Assembly: GCF_002280785.1 (NCBI RefSeq)
Contig: NZ_NCEQ01000007.1
Span: 62,001 to 126,000, forward strand
Direction: 5' to 3'
Length of the DNA: 64,000 bases
Source of the DNA: Brevundimonas subvibrioides
GTDB lineage: Bacteria > Pseudomonadota > Alphaproteobacteria > Caulobacterales > Caulobacteraceae
This document shows positions 32,640 to 41,934 of this stretch, piece by piece; the first letter of the stretch is position 1; each line of letters opens with the position of its first letter. The translations under genes and the position numbers were made by a program. Under the pieces are notes generated by a model. It did not search any database. It was not told the origin of the DNA and saw only the letters and a program-made list of their open reading frames with translations.

Positions 32640-33404
32640 ATGGCCGACGGCGCAGCCCAGTCTTTGAAATCGCGGGTCTCAGCCGAGGAATGGCAGGCGC
32701 GGGTCGATCTGGCCGCCCTGTACCGGCTCGTCGCCCTGCACGGGTGGGACGACATGATCTTCACCCACATCTCGGCGCGGGTTCCGGGGCCGGAACACCA
32801 TTTCCTGATCAACCCCTACGGCTTCTATTTCGAGGAGATCACCGCCTCGTCCCTGGTGAAGGTCGATCTGGAGGGGAACATCGTCCAGGAGACGCAGAAC
32901 TTCATCAATCCGGCCGGCTTCACCATCCACTCTGCGATCCATGCGGCGCGCGAGGATGCGCATTTCGTCATCCACCTGCACACGGTGGCCGGGGTCGGCG
33001 TGGCGGCGCAAGCCGAGGGGCTGCTGCCGATCGGCCAGAACGCCTGTCTGCTGCAGCACCAGGTCGCCTACCACGGCTATGAGGGTCTGGCGCTGAATCA
33101 CGATGAGCGCGAGCGGCTGGTGGCGGACCTGGGCGACAAGCCTCTGATGCTGCTGCGAAACCACGGGACGCTGGCGGTCGGACAGACTGCGGCTGCGGCC
33201 TGGGTCGGGATGTTCTTCCTCGAGCGCGCCTGCGCCCAGCAGGTCGCGGCGCTGTCCGGCGGGCGGGAACACGTCCTCATGGCGCCCGACGCTGCCCAGG
33301 CCGAGACGAAGGAGCAGGGCAGGGGCATCGGCTTCATCGCCGCCCTGGCCTGGCCGGGCGCGCTGCGTCTGGTGGATCGCAAATCGCCTGGCTACGACGC
33401 CTGA
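32640..33404 (+). CDS. Class II aldolase/adducin family protein
   Basis: 254 residues from ATG 32640 (GGAGA 9 bases upstream). Class II aldolase/adducin fold: LALYRLVALHGWDDMIFTHIS-like start, zinc-binding HLHT within HFVIHLHTVAGVGVAA, and the conserved LLRNHGTLAVG. Members include fuculose-phosphate aldolases and uncharacterised proteins; this lineage, with FEEITASSLVKVDLEGN, is usually annotated only by family. The stop overlaps the next gene's ATG (TGATG). Confidence 0.88.
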   Translation: MADGAAQSLKSRVSAEEWQARVDLAALYRLVALHGWDDMIFTHISARVPGPEHHFLINPYGFYFEEITASSLVKVDLEGNIVQETQNFINPAGFTIHSAIHAAREDAHFVIHLHTVAGVGVAAQAEGLLPIGQNACLLQHQVAYHGYEGLALNHDERERLVADLGDKPLMLLRNHGTLAVGQTAAAAWVGMFFLERACAQQVAALSGGREHVLMAPDAAQAETKEQGRGIGFIAALAWPGALRLVDRKSPGYDA

Positions 33405-34189
33405 TGCTCTATCGCTGCCTCGCGGGCCTGTTGCTCGCGACGGCGGCGACGTCGGCCGACGCCAACGCCTGGACCCAGCGCAAGGGCAAGGGGCAGGTCA
33501 TCGTCAAGGCGGAGACGATGCGGGCCAAGGAGGGTTACGACCCGTCCGGCGCGGTCCTGCCGCTGCCGATGGAACGCGAGGACCGGTCGCTGGGCGTGTT
33601 CGCCCAATACGGGCTGACCGAGACTCTGACGGTCCAGTTCAAGGGCGATTGGCAGTCGGGCGAGGACGCCTTCGTCGACTATGACGGGCGGGGGCCCGTC
33701 GAACTCGGCGTGGCCTGGCAGGCGTATCGTGACGACCGGAACGCGGTCAGCCTCTATGCCGGCTATTCGATCTCCGGCGACGGGCGCAACGCAGGCTATG
33801 CCGCGCCGGGCGCGGGCGAGCAGGACTGGGAGGTCCGGGTGTCGGCCGGTCATTCGCTGGGCGGGCCGGGGCGGGGTCTGGCCGGCGGATGGGGACCGGA
33901 GCGATCATTCGTCGAGATCCAGGCGGCCCGGCGCATGCGCGACGGCCTGCCGGACGAGACCCGGGCGGACTTCACCGTGGGCGGCCATTTCGGCGAAGGC
34001 TGGATGGTGCTGGGCCAGGCCTTTGGCGGTATGACGGACGGCGACGGCGCACGCTGGCTGTCTGTCGAGACCTCGGTGGTGCGCAACCTCGGTCGCTGGA
34101 GCCTGCAGGCCGGGTGGCGGCGCACGGTCTCGGGCCGGGAAACGCCGCTGGCGGAGGGCGCGATGGTCGCCCTCTGGCGCAGATTTTGA
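33404..34189 (+). CDS. Secreted beta-barrel-like protein (XagA-like), function unknown
   Basis: 261 residues with a signal peptide (LLLATAATSADANA) and a mature part of alternating strands: GQVIVKAETMRAKEGYD, DRSLGVFAQYGLTETLTVQF, AVSLYAGYSISGDGRNAGY. The C-terminus is MVALWRRF, ending in Phe as in outer-membrane proteins. The sequence recalls the XagA family, but I cannot confirm that. One base overlaps the aldolase-like gene, so the two are co-translated, although no shared pathway is evident. Confidence 0.65.
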   Translation: MLYRCLAGLLLATAATSADANAWTQRKGKGQVIVKAETMRAKEGYDPSGAVLPLPMEREDRSLGVFAQYGLTETLTVQFKGDWQSGEDAFVDYDGRGPVELGVAWQAYRDDRNAVSLYAGYSISGDGRNAGYAAPGAGEQDWEVRVSAGHSLGGPGRGLAGGWGPERSFVEIQAARRMRDGLPDETRADFTVGGHFGEGWMVLGQAFGGMTDGDGARWLSVETSVVRNLGRWSLQAGWRRTVSGRETPLAEGAMVALWRRF

Positions 34190-34307
34190 TCCGCGACAGT
34201 CTGGCGCGCCGGAAACTGGAACGGCGCACGTTACAAACTCTTTAGGTTGCCTAGCGAGGCGGAATGGGTATTCCGGGCCGCCCGCTTGCTTATAGAGATC
34301 GTACCGC

Positions 34308-35447
34308 GTGATCAGACGTCATTTGTTCCTCGTCATCGCCGCCGCCGTGCTCGGTCTGATGATCGTCGCGGCCGTATTGCGCGTCGCCTTCGCGGGTGAT
34401 GAGCCGGGCGCCGGAGGTCCGGGCGGACCCGGCGGCGGGCGCGGCCAGGCCGTGTCCGAGGCTGTGGTGGCGCTGCGGCCCTTCAGCGACCAGATCAATG
34501 TGCTCGGCGTTGCCCGCGGTCGACGGTCGGTGAACGTCACCTCCAGCACCTCGGAGCTGATCACCGCCGTCCTGTTCAGCGACGGTCAGCGCGTGGCTGC
34601 GGGGACGCCTTTGGTCCAGCTGCAGGCGCGCGAGGAAGACGCCAGCATCATTCAGGCCCGCGCCCAGGTGGCGCAGGCCCAGCGCGAGTACGACCGGTTC
34701 AAGGCACTGGCCGAGCGCGGCGTCGCGCCGCGCGTGTCCGCCGAGGACGCCCAAACGGCGCTGGAGACGGCCCAGGCCTCGCTCTCCGCCGCCGAGGCGC
34801 GTCGCGGCGACCGGATGATCCGGGCTCCGTTCGCCGGCACCCTGGGTCTGTCGTCGGTGACGCCGGGCACCCTGATCAGCCCGGGAGCCGTCATCGCCAC
34901 CCTGGATGACACCTCGGTGATCCGCGTCGATTTCCCGGTGCCTGAACGCTACCTCGCCTTGCTGCGTCAGGGCCTGCCGATCGTGGCCACGGCCGACGCC
35001 TATGGCTCCGAACAGTTCTCGGGCCGGATCGCCCTGATCGACACCCGGATCAACGAGACGACGCGCGCCGTGACCGCACGCGCCGAGTTCCCCAACCCCG
35101 GCGGACGCATCCGTCCCGGCATGCTCATGCGGGTCGGGATCCAGCAGGGCCAGCGCCAGACGCCGTCGGTGCCTGAATCCGCCATCCAGTACGAAGGCGA
35201 CGGCGCCTTCGTCTATCGCATCGCCCCGGGTGAGCGCGGCTCGACCGCCCAGCGGGTGACGGTCGAGACCGGAGCGGTCGAGAACGGCTTCGTCGAGATC
35301 GTCTCGGGTCTCTCGGCCAATGACCGCGTTGTCGGCTCCGGCCTGAACCGCATCCAGCCCAATGCGCCGATCACGGTTGCGGGAGCCGGGGGCGCAAGGC
35401 CTGGCGCACAGGGCGCCGCCGCGCAGCCGCAGGCGGCTGCACGATGA
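34308..35447 (+). CDS. RND efflux periplasmic adaptor subunit
   Basis: 379-residue membrane fusion protein linking an RND pump to an outer-membrane channel. An N-terminal anchor helix (FLVIAAAVLGLMIVAAVLRVAF) is followed by a Gly-rich stretch, a lipoyl/hairpin domain (RVAAGTPLVQLQAREEDASI) with a coiled-coil hairpin, and beta-barrel domains with IRAPFAGTLGLSSVTPGTLI-like sequence. The start is GTG. The stop overlaps the pump gene's ATG by four bases. No outer-membrane factor gene is adjacent. Confidence 0.92.
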   Translation: MIRRHLFLVIAAAVLGLMIVAAVLRVAFAGDEPGAGGPGGPGGGRGQAVSEAVVALRPFSDQINVLGVARGRRSVNVTSSTSELITAVLFSDGQRVAAGTPLVQLQAREEDASIIQARAQVAQAQREYDRFKALAERGVAPRVSAEDAQTALETAQASLSAAEARRGDRMIRAPFAGTLGLSSVTPGTLISPGAVIATLDDTSVIRVDFPVPERYLALLRQGLPIVATADAYGSEQFSGRIALIDTRINETTRAVTARAEFPNPGGRIRPGMLMRVGIQQGQRQTPSVPESAIQYEGDGAFVYRIAPGERGSTAQRVTVETGAVENGFVEIVSGLSANDRVVGSGLNRIQPNAPITVAGAGGARPGAQGAAAQPQAAAR

Positions 35448-38400
35448 TGCTCTCCGACATTGCCGTCCGGCGGCCGGTGTTCGCGGCCGTGGCTGCGATC
35501 GTGCTGTGTGTGATCGGGGCGGCGGCCTTCTTCTTCCTGCCGGTGCGGGAACTGCCGGACGTCGATCCGCCGATCGTCTCGGTCTCGACCAGCTACGCAG
35601 GGGCCTCGGCCGAGGTCATCGAGAACCGGATCACCGAGCCGATCGAGCAGCAGGTCGCGGGCATCCAGGGCGTTGAGCGGATCACCTCGTCCAGCCGCGA
35701 CGGCCGGTCGAACGTCACCATCGAATTCGCCCTGGATCGCGATATCGACGTCGCGGCCTCGGACGTGCGCGACCGGGTCAGCCGGGTGCAGGGCCGCTTG
35801 CCGGACCAGGCCCAGCCGCCGGAAGTCTCCAAGGCCGATTCCGACAGCCAGCCGATCATGATCCTGTTCCTGCGGTCGTCGTCGATGAACCGGCTGGAGC
35901 TGACCGACTACGCCGACCGCAACCTGCTGGACCGTCTGGCGACCGTGCCAGGCGTGGCCCAGGCCCAGATCTACGGCGAGCAGCGCTACGCCATGCGGAT
36001 CTGGCTGGACGCCGCCGCCATGGGTGCGCGCGGCCTGACCGTCTCGGACGTCGAACAGGCCCTGACGAGCCAGAACGTCGAACTGCCCGCCGGCGCGCTG
36101 GAATCGACGGACAAGGACTACACCGTCCGGGTGGCCCGGACCTATGCGCGGCCCGAGGACTTCGCCCGGCTGCCGATCGGCACGGCCGGATCGGCCTCGA
36201 TCGGTTCGGCGGGCGCCTCGGGTGCGATCTCGACCGGCTCCATTCCCAACGGCTCGGGCGCAACCGGCGCCCTGCAGGCCCGCGCGACCTATGTGACCCG
36301 TCTGGGCGACATCGCCCGGGTCGAGGAAGGCCCCGCCGAGGCGCGCCGCCTTTTCCGCGGCAACGGACTGGACCAGATCGGTCTGGCCGTGACCCGTCAG
36401 GCCCAGTCGAACGATCTGGAAATCTCCAAGGGCGTCGAGGCGCTGGTCGAGGAACTGCAAGCCACACTGCCGCCCGGCACCGAACTGGTCGTCGGCTCGG
36501 ACAACTCGGTCTTCACGTCCCACGCCATCGACGAGGTGTGGATCACCATCGGCATCTCCATGGTGTTGGTGGCCTTCGTGAACTTCATCTTCCTGGGCAG
36601 CTTCCGGGCGGCGCTGATCCCGTCGATCGTGGCCCCCATCTGCCTGCTGTCGACCTTCATCGTCCTGGCGCCGCTCGGTTTCTCGCTGAACCTGCTGACC
36701 CTGCTGGCTCTGGTGCTGGCCGTTGGACTGGTGGTCGATGACGCCATCGTGGTGACCGAGAATATCCAGCGCCGCCTCGACCACGGCGAACCGCCGCTGG
36801 TCGCCGCCGAGCGCGGCACGCGTCAGGTCTTCTTCGCCGTCATCGCCACCACCGTGACCCTGCTGGCCGTGTTCGCGCCCTTGCTGTTCCTGCCCGGATA
36901 CGTCGGTCGGCTGTTCGTCGAACTGGCGGCGGCCATCGCCGCGGCCGTAGCCTTCTCCGCCTTCCTGGCGCTGAGCCTGTCGCCGATGCTGGCGTCCAAG
37001 ATCCTGAAGCCCGCCGCCGGCTCGGGCTGGCTGGCGCGCAACGTCGATCGGGCCATGGACGGGCTGAAGAATTCCTACGCCCATTCGCTGGACGCGATGG
37101 TCGGCAAGCGGGTGGCCGTGATCGGCGTCTCCCTGCTGATCCTGCTGGTCGGCGCGGGGGCCGGGGGCATATTCCTGACCCTGCCGGACGAACTTGTGCC
37201 GCCCGAGGATCGGGGTCGGGTTCAGGTGCGCGTCCAGGGGCCTGAGGGCGCCGGCTTCGACTACACACGCCAGATCATGATGGGCCTGGAGCCGATCCTT
37301 GCGGAGTACAAGGACGCGGGCGAGGTCGAAAGCTTCCTGATTTCCGCCCCAGGGTTCGGCGGCGGCAGCTACAACTCCGGCAACGCCTCGCTGATCCTGA
37401 AGGACTGGTCGGAGCGGGATCGCAGCGCCGACGATATCGCCCAGGAACTGAACGGCAAGCTGCGCAGCCAGACGGGCGCCCAGGTCAACGCCTCCACGCC
37501 CGGGGCCTTCCAACGGGGCGGCGGCGGCGGAAATTCGATCGAGCTCATCGCCACGGGCGCTGAGTACGAAGAGATCTATAACTGGCTGCAACCGCTTCTG
37601 GCGGCGTCGCTGGAGAACCCCGGATTCTCGCGCCCGCGTCTGAACTACGAGCCCAATGCGCCGCGTCTGCTGGTCGATGTCGATCCCGAGAAGGCTGCCG
37701 CCCTCGGCGTGTCCGCCCAGGAGATCGGGCGGACGCTGGAGACCATGTTCGGATCCCGCCTGGCCACGACCTACATCCGCGGCGGGCAGGAATACGATGT
37801 GATCCTGCAGACCGAGCGGGCCAATCGGACCTCCATCGGGGATCTGGAACGGCTGTATGTGGGCGCGGGGTCCGGCGCCCTGGTGCCGCTGTCGTCCGTG
37901 GTCACGACGGAGACGTCCGGCGACACGCCAGACCGTCGCCGTCTCGACCGACAACGTGCGATCACTCTGTCGGCGGACCTTAACCCCGGCATGACCATCG
38001 CTGACGCCGTCGCCTTCATGGAAGAGCAGGCGGCGCAGCAGCCGCAGGGCGTCGTCACCCTGCAGTACGGCGGCGCGGCGCGCGACCAGCAGGAGGCCGG
38101 CGGCGCCGTGACCTGGGCCTTCGCCCTGGCCCTGCTGCTCGTCTTCCTGGTGCTGGCCGCCCAGTTCGAGAGCTGGATCACCCCGGCGGTGATCATGCTG
38201 ACCGTGCCTCTGGCAGCCGCGGGCGGGCTGTTCGGCCTTCTGATGGCCGGCTCCAGCCTGAACATCTATTCGCAGATCGGGCTGATCATCCTGATCGGGA
38301 TCGCGGCCAAGAACGGCATCCTGATCGTGGAGTTCGCCAATCAGTTGCGCGACCAGGGCCGCTCGATCAAGGAGGCCATCGTCGAGAGTTCGGCGCTGCG

Positions 38401-38677
38401 TCTGCGCCCGATCATCATGACCTCGATCGCTACGGCCTTCGGGGCTCTGCCGCTCGTCCTGTGGCAGGGTGCGGGGGCCGGCAGCCGCCAGACGATCGGC
38501 GTGGTGATCTTCACCGGGGCCATGTTCTCGACCCTGCTGACCCTGTTTGTGGTGCCGGTGATCTATGGAGCGCTCGCGCGTTTCACCAGGTCGCCCGAAT
38601 ACACCGCCCGCAAGATCGAGGAATGGGAGGCCCAGGAAGCGGTCGCCAACGATCCGATCCCGGCGGCGGCGGAGTAA
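35444..38677 (+). CDS. RND-family efflux pump inner-membrane transporter
   Basis: 1077 residues, AcrB/MexB-like proton-driven pump of the HAE1 group. Begins IAVRRPVFAAVAAIVLCVIG and FFLPVRELPDVDPPIVSVST. The proton-relay Asp pair lies in LVVDDAIVVTENIQRRL. The second half repeats the fold (AAQFESWITPAVIMLTVPLA, GIAAKNGILIVEFANQLRDQ). Between EDFARLPIG and YVTRLGDIARVEEG there is an unusual Gly/Ser-rich insertion of about 30 residues. The substrate is unknown. Confidence 0.94.
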   Translation: MMLSDIAVRRPVFAAVAAIVLCVIGAAAFFFLPVRELPDVDPPIVSVSTSYAGASAEVIENRITEPIEQQVAGIQGVERITSSSRDGRSNVTIEFALDRDIDVAASDVRDRVSRVQGRLPDQAQPPEVSKADSDSQPIMILFLRSSSMNRLELTDYADRNLLDRLATVPGVAQAQIYGEQRYAMRIWLDAAAMGARGLTVSDVEQALTSQNVELPAGALESTDKDYTVRVARTYARPEDFARLPIGTAGSASIGSAGASGAISTGSIPNGSGATGALQARATYVTRLGDIARVEEGPAEARRLFRGNGLDQIGLAVTRQAQSNDLEISKGVEALVEELQATLPPGTELVVGSDNSVFTSHAIDEVWITIGISMVLVAFVNFIFLGSFRAALIPSIVAPICLLSTFIVLAPLGFSLNLLTLLALVLAVGLVVDDAIVVTENIQRRLDHGEPPLVAAERGTRQVFFAVIATTVTLLAVFAPLLFLPGYVGRLFVELAAAIAAAVAFSAFLALSLSPMLASKILKPAAGSGWLARNVDRAMDGLKNSYAHSLDAMVGKRVAVIGVSLLILLVGAGAGGIFLTLPDELVPPEDRGRVQVRVQGPEGAGFDYTRQIMMGLEPILAEYKDAGEVESFLISAPGFGGGSYNSGNASLILKDWSERDRSADDIAQELNGKLRSQTGAQVNASTPGAFQRGGGGGNSIELIATGAEYEEIYNWLQPLLAASLENPGFSRPRLNYEPNAPRLLVDVDPEKAAALGVSAQEIGRTLETMFGSRLATTYIRGGQEYDVILQTERANRTSIGDLERLYVGAGSGALVPLSSVVTTETSGDTPDRRRLDRQRAITLSADLNPGMTIADAVAFMEEQAAQQPQGVVTLQYGGAARDQQEAGGAVTWAFALALLLVFLVLAAQFESWITPAVIMLTVPLAAAGGLFGLLMAGSSLNIYSQIGLIILIGIAAKNGILIVEFANQLRDQGRSIKEAIVESSALRLRPIIMTSIATAFGALPLVLWQGAGAGSRQTIGVVIFTGAMFSTLLTLFVVPVIYGALARFTRSPEYTARKIEEWEAQEAVANDPIPAAAE

Positions 38678-38682
38678 TGATT

Positions 38683-38826
38683 CTCCCTCCCCCTCGGGGG
38701 AGGGCAGGCGCGCCGCGCCGGGTGGGGGCGGCATGGTGTCCCATGACGGCCTTGTCTGGATCGCCCTGCCGCCCCAGCCCGTCTCCGCTGCGCTCCGACC
38801 ACCTTCCCCGGAGGGGGAGGGAGAGG
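38683..38826. repeat. Paired palindromic repeat between RND pump and feoA
   Basis: A left arm of CTCCCTCCCC/CGGGGGAGGG (38683-38704) and an inverted right arm CCTTCCCC/GGAGGGGGAGGGAGAGG (about 38802-38826) enclose a GC-rich core. The layout matches the other paired elements at 43152, 44653, 46111 and 51876. The element starts six bases after the pump stop and could also end its transcript. Confidence 0.7.
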
Positions 38827-38853
38827 TCTGTCGCTGGACTTTCCTTGCGCTCC

Positions 38854-38868
38854 TGATAAGCGTTCGCA
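38854..38868 (+). promoter_or_regulatory. Weak Fur-like site before feoA
   Basis: TGATAAGCGTTCGCA directly precedes the feoA ATG. It loosely resembles alphaproteobacterial Fur boxes. The position against the start codon is unusual, and the match is partial; iron control of feoAB is expected from the family rather than shown. Confidence 0.25.
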
Positions 38869-39153
38869 ATGTCCAGTGTCATCAAGTTGAGCGACGCCCG
38901 CGTAGGCGACCGCGGCGTCATCGTCTCGGTCGGCGACCATTGCCACCATCAGGCCGGCGAGGTGGAGCTGGAGCGCCGTCTGCTGGAGCTGGGTTTTGTC
39001 GAGGGGGCGAACGTCGAACTGCTGCACGAGGGTCTGTTCGGCCGTGATCCGATGGCGTTGAAGGTCGATGACATGCGCGTGGCCCTGCGCCGCAAGGAGG
39101 CGGCCAGCCTGACTGTGGACCTGGCCGCGGCCCTGCCGGAAGCCGCTGAATAA
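38869..39153 (+). CDS. feoA: Ferrous iron transport protein A
   Basis: 94-residue SH3-like cytoplasmic protein that works with FeoB. Signatures are LSDARVGDRGVIVSVG, LERRLLELGFVEGANVELLHEG and RVALRRKEAASLTVDL. The stop overlaps the feoB ATG by one base. Start ATG 38869 has no strong ribosome-binding site, but no better start exists. Confidence 0.93.
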   Translation: MSSVIKLSDARVGDRGVIVSVGDHCHHQAGEVELERRLLELGFVEGANVELLHEGLFGRDPMALKVDDMRVALRRKEAASLTVDLAAALPEAAE

Positions 39154-41039
39154 TGGACGTCGCTGTCAGGCCCCTGCGGGTCGCCCTGGTCGGAAACCCC
39201 AACTCGGGCAAGACCGCCCTGTTCAACGCCCTGACCGGCGCGCACCAGAAGGTCGCGAACTACGCCGGGGTCACGGTGGAGCGGAAGGAGGGCCGGGTGC
39301 TGGCCGCCTCGGGCCGGTCGATGTCGGTGCTGGACCTGCCGGGGACCTATTCGCTGCGGGCCCGCAGCCCGGACGAGGAGGTCACGCGCGACGCGGTCCT
39401 CGGACGACTGGTGGGCGAGGCCGTGCCGGATGTGATCGTGGCGGTGGCCGATGCGACCAATCTGCGGCTGGTGCTGCGGCTGATTCTGGAGCTGAAGGCC
39501 GTGGGGCGGCCGATGGTTCTGGCGCTCAACATGTACGACATCGCCCAGCGACAGGGCCTGCGCATCGATCTTGAGAGGCTGCGCGCCGAACTGGGCGTGC
39601 CGATCGTGACCACGGTGGCGACGCGCAGGCGCGGCATCGAGGACCTGGTCGCCGAGATCGAGACGGCCGCCGGGCCGGGCTGGACGTCCGGGGGCGAGAC
39701 CTGGACCGCGCCGGACGCCGAGGCCATTCGCGAGGCTCATCGCCGGGCCGAGCAGATCATGCGCGCGGCGGTGCGTCCGCCGGAGCGGCCGGACACCCTG
39801 ACCGGCAGGATCGACGGGGTCCTGCTGCATCCGGTCATCGGACTGGTCGTTCTGATGGCCCTGCTGTTCGTCATGTTCCAGGCGGTGTTCGCCTGGGCGA
39901 CGCCGGCGATGGACGCGATCGAGGCGGGTTTCGGCCTGATCGGTGCGGGTGTCAGCGCGGTCGTACCCGACAGCGGGCCGGTCTGGCCCCTGGTGCAGAG
40001 TCTGATCGTCGACGGGGTGATCGCGGGCGTGGGGGGCGTGCTCGTCTTCCTGCCGCAGATCGTGATCCTGTTCGCCTTCATCATCCTGCTGGAAGACTTC
40101 GGCTATATGGCGCGGGCGGCCTTCCTGATGGATCGGATCATGGGCGGGGCGGGGCTGCATGGTCGGGCCTTCATCCCCCTGCTGTCCTCCTTCGCCTGCG
40201 CCATTCCCGGCGTGATGGCGGCGCGGGTGATCGACGCCAAGCGGGACCGGCTGACGACCATCATGGTCGCGCCCCTGATGACCTGTTCGGCGCGCATCCC
40301 GGTCTACACCCTGATCATCGGGGCCTTCATTCCGCAGCAGACGGTCTGGGGCTTCGCCAACCTGCAGGGGCTGGTGATGTTCGGCCTCTATGCGGCGGGG
40401 ATCGTGTCGGCGCTGCTGGTCTCCTTCGTCATCCGCAAGGTGTTCTGGAGGGGCGCTGTCGAGCCCTTCATGATGGAGCTGCCGGCCTACAAGACGCCCG
40501 ACGCCAAGTCGGTGCTGCTGAACCTGTGGATCCGCGCCAGGATCTTCATGGAGCGGGCGGCGCGGATCATCCTGCCCTTGATGATCCTGGTCTGGGCCGC
40601 CTCGACCTTCCCCTATCCGCCCGAGGGCGCGACCCAGCCGGCCATCGACTATTCCTTCGCCGGGATGATCGGCCACGCGCTGGAGCCGATCTTCGCCCCC
40701 ATCGGCTTCAACTGGCAGATGGTCGTGGCCCTGGTGCCCGGCATGGCGGCGCGCGAGGTGGCCGTGGCCGCCCTGGGCACCGTCTATGCCATCGCCGACG
40801 TGGAGAGCGCGGGAAGCCTGCTGGGCGCGACCCTGGCGGCCCAGTGGTCGCTGGCGACGGGGCTGTCGTTCCTGGCCTGGTACGTCTTTGCGCCGCAGTG
40901 CGTGGCGACCCTGGGGGTGGTGAAGCGCGAACTGAACAGCTGGAAATGGATGTGGGTCATGGTCGTCTACATGTTCGCCCTGGCCTATCTGGCGTCGTTC
41001 GCCACCTATCGGATCGCGGTGGCGCTCGGAGGGGGCTGA
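39153..41039 (+). CDS. feoB: Ferrous iron transport protein B
   Basis: 628-residue Fe2+ transporter with an N-terminal G-protein domain: G1 GNPNSGKT (residues 14-21), DLPGTYSL (G3) and LALNMYD (G4). A helical spacer is followed by about eight membrane helices with two Gate motifs and the CAIPGVMAARVI and TCSARIPVYTLI segments carrying the conserved cysteines. No C-terminal FeoC is encoded. It follows feoA without a gap. Confidence 0.95.
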   Translation: MDVAVRPLRVALVGNPNSGKTALFNALTGAHQKVANYAGVTVERKEGRVLAASGRSMSVLDLPGTYSLRARSPDEEVTRDAVLGRLVGEAVPDVIVAVADATNLRLVLRLILELKAVGRPMVLALNMYDIAQRQGLRIDLERLRAELGVPIVTTVATRRRGIEDLVAEIETAAGPGWTSGGETWTAPDAEAIREAHRRAEQIMRAAVRPPERPDTLTGRIDGVLLHPVIGLVVLMALLFVMFQAVFAWATPAMDAIEAGFGLIGAGVSAVVPDSGPVWPLVQSLIVDGVIAGVGGVLVFLPQIVILFAFIILLEDFGYMARAAFLMDRIMGGAGLHGRAFIPLLSSFACAIPGVMAARVIDAKRDRLTTIMVAPLMTCSARIPVYTLIIGAFIPQQTVWGFANLQGLVMFGLYAAGIVSALLVSFVIRKVFWRGAVEPFMMELPAYKTPDAKSVLLNLWIRARIFMERAARIILPLMILVWAASTFPYPPEGATQPAIDYSFAGMIGHALEPIFAPIGFNWQMVVALVPGMAAREVAVAALGTVYAIADVESAGSLLGATLAAQWSLATGLSFLAWYVFAPQCVATLGVVKRELNSWKWMWVMVVYMFALAYLASFATYRIAVALGGG

Positions 41040-41050
41040 CGCTTCCTTTC

Positions 41051-41116
41051 CGTGCACCCCGGCCTTCGCCGGGATGCACGGTGAAAGGGGCCGGGCCCTC
41101 GGGACAATCCCGAGGG
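41051..41116. repeat. Two strong hairpins between feoB and prepilin peptidase
   Basis: A CGTGCA...TGCACG hairpin with inner CCCGG/CCGGG (41051-41080) is followed by a perfect CCCTCGGGA/TCCCGAGGG hairpin with a three-base loop (41096-41116). They begin 12 bases after feoB. They look like repetitive extragenic palindromes that may also stabilise or end the feoAB mRNA; there is no U-run. Confidence 0.6.
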
Positions 41117-41134
41117 TGACGGGTATGGGGAGCG

Positions 41135-41893
41135 ATGAGCCTTGTTTACGCTTCCATCGTCATGGGCCTGCTGGGCCTGATCTTCGGCAGCTTCATCGCC
41201 GCGGTGACCGTGCGCCTGCCGAGGGACGAGGAGATCGTCGTCACCCCGTCGCACTGCATGAGCTGCGGCGAGACGCTTAAAGCCTGGCAGCTGGTTCCGG
41301 CGATCAGCTGGCTGGTCCAGCGTGGAAAGTGCGCGATGTGCGGGGCGGCGGTGTCGCCGCGCTATATCCTGATCGAATGCGGGGCGGCGGCCATCGGGGT
41401 CTGGGCGGCGCTGTGGGGATATGACAGCGGCTGGCTGCTGGTCGGGGCGACCGCGGCCCTGGGGTGGCAACTGCTGCTGATCGCCCTGATCGACGCCGAG
41501 AATTTCTGGCTGCCGGACGAGCTGACCCTGCCGTTGATCGCGACGGGGCTGATCGCGGGGGCGCTGCTGGCCCAGGGCTGGCCGATCCCGCAACTGGTCG
41601 GCGCCGTGGCCGGGTTCGGCATCCTGTGGGGGCTGGCCGAGATCTATCGGCGGGTGCGCGGCAGGGAAGGGCTCGGCGGCGGGGATCCGATCCTGTTCGC
41701 CGGGGCGGGGGCCTGGGTCGGGTGGACGGGGTTGCCGACGGTGCTGCTGTGGGCCTGCGCCGCCGGGTTCAGCATCGTGCTGACGTTGTTGATGACGCGC
41801 AGGAAGGTCGAAATGACCCAGAAGCTGCCGTTCGGGACGTTTCTGGCCATCGGGATCTGGCTGACCTGGCTGTATGGGCCGCTCGGGACCTGA
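41135..41893 (+). CDS. Prepilin peptidase (type 4, PilD/CpaA-like)
   Basis: 252-residue membrane aspartyl protease that cleaves and often N-methylates type IV prepilins and type II secretion pseudopilins. The cytoplasmic zinc-finger loop has Cys41, Cys44, Cys66 and Cys69. Catalytic Asp residues lie in LIDAENFWLPDEL and GGGDPILFAG. Seven to eight hydrophobic helices follow a FGSFIAAVTVRLPR start. Presence of the Cys loop and full length indicates the bifunctional PilD type. No pilin genes lie nearby. Confidence 0.93.
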   Translation: MSLVYASIVMGLLGLIFGSFIAAVTVRLPRDEEIVVTPSHCMSCGETLKAWQLVPAISWLVQRGKCAMCGAAVSPRYILIECGAAAIGVWAALWGYDSGWLLVGATAALGWQLLLIALIDAENFWLPDELTLPLIATGLIAGALLAQGWPIPQLVGAVAGFGILWGLAEIYRRVRGREGLGGGDPILFAGAGAWVGWTGLPTVLLWACAAGFSIVLTLLMTRRKVEMTQKLPFGTFLAIGIWLTWLYGPLGT

Positions 41894-41901
41894 GGCTCAG
41901 G

Positions 41902-41931
41902 CCTCTCCCTCCCCCGAGGGGGAGGGAGAGG
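41902..41931. terminator. Perfect palindrome between convergent pilD-like and tetR genes
   Basis: Arms CCTCTCCCTCCCCC and GGGGGAGGGAGAGG (14 bp each) with a two-base loop lie 8 bases after the peptidase stop and 3 before the TetR stop. The site is right for a bidirectional terminator, though no U-runs flank it. It belongs to the CTCCC/GGGAG repeat family of this window. Confidence 0.55.
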
Positions 41932-41934
41932 AAA

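Noticed and set aside
35213..38869. 1218-codon open frame antisense to the RND pump
   Set aside because: Long but mirrors strong third-position GC of the real pump gene; composition is Arg/Gly/Gln-rich and no domain is recognisable.
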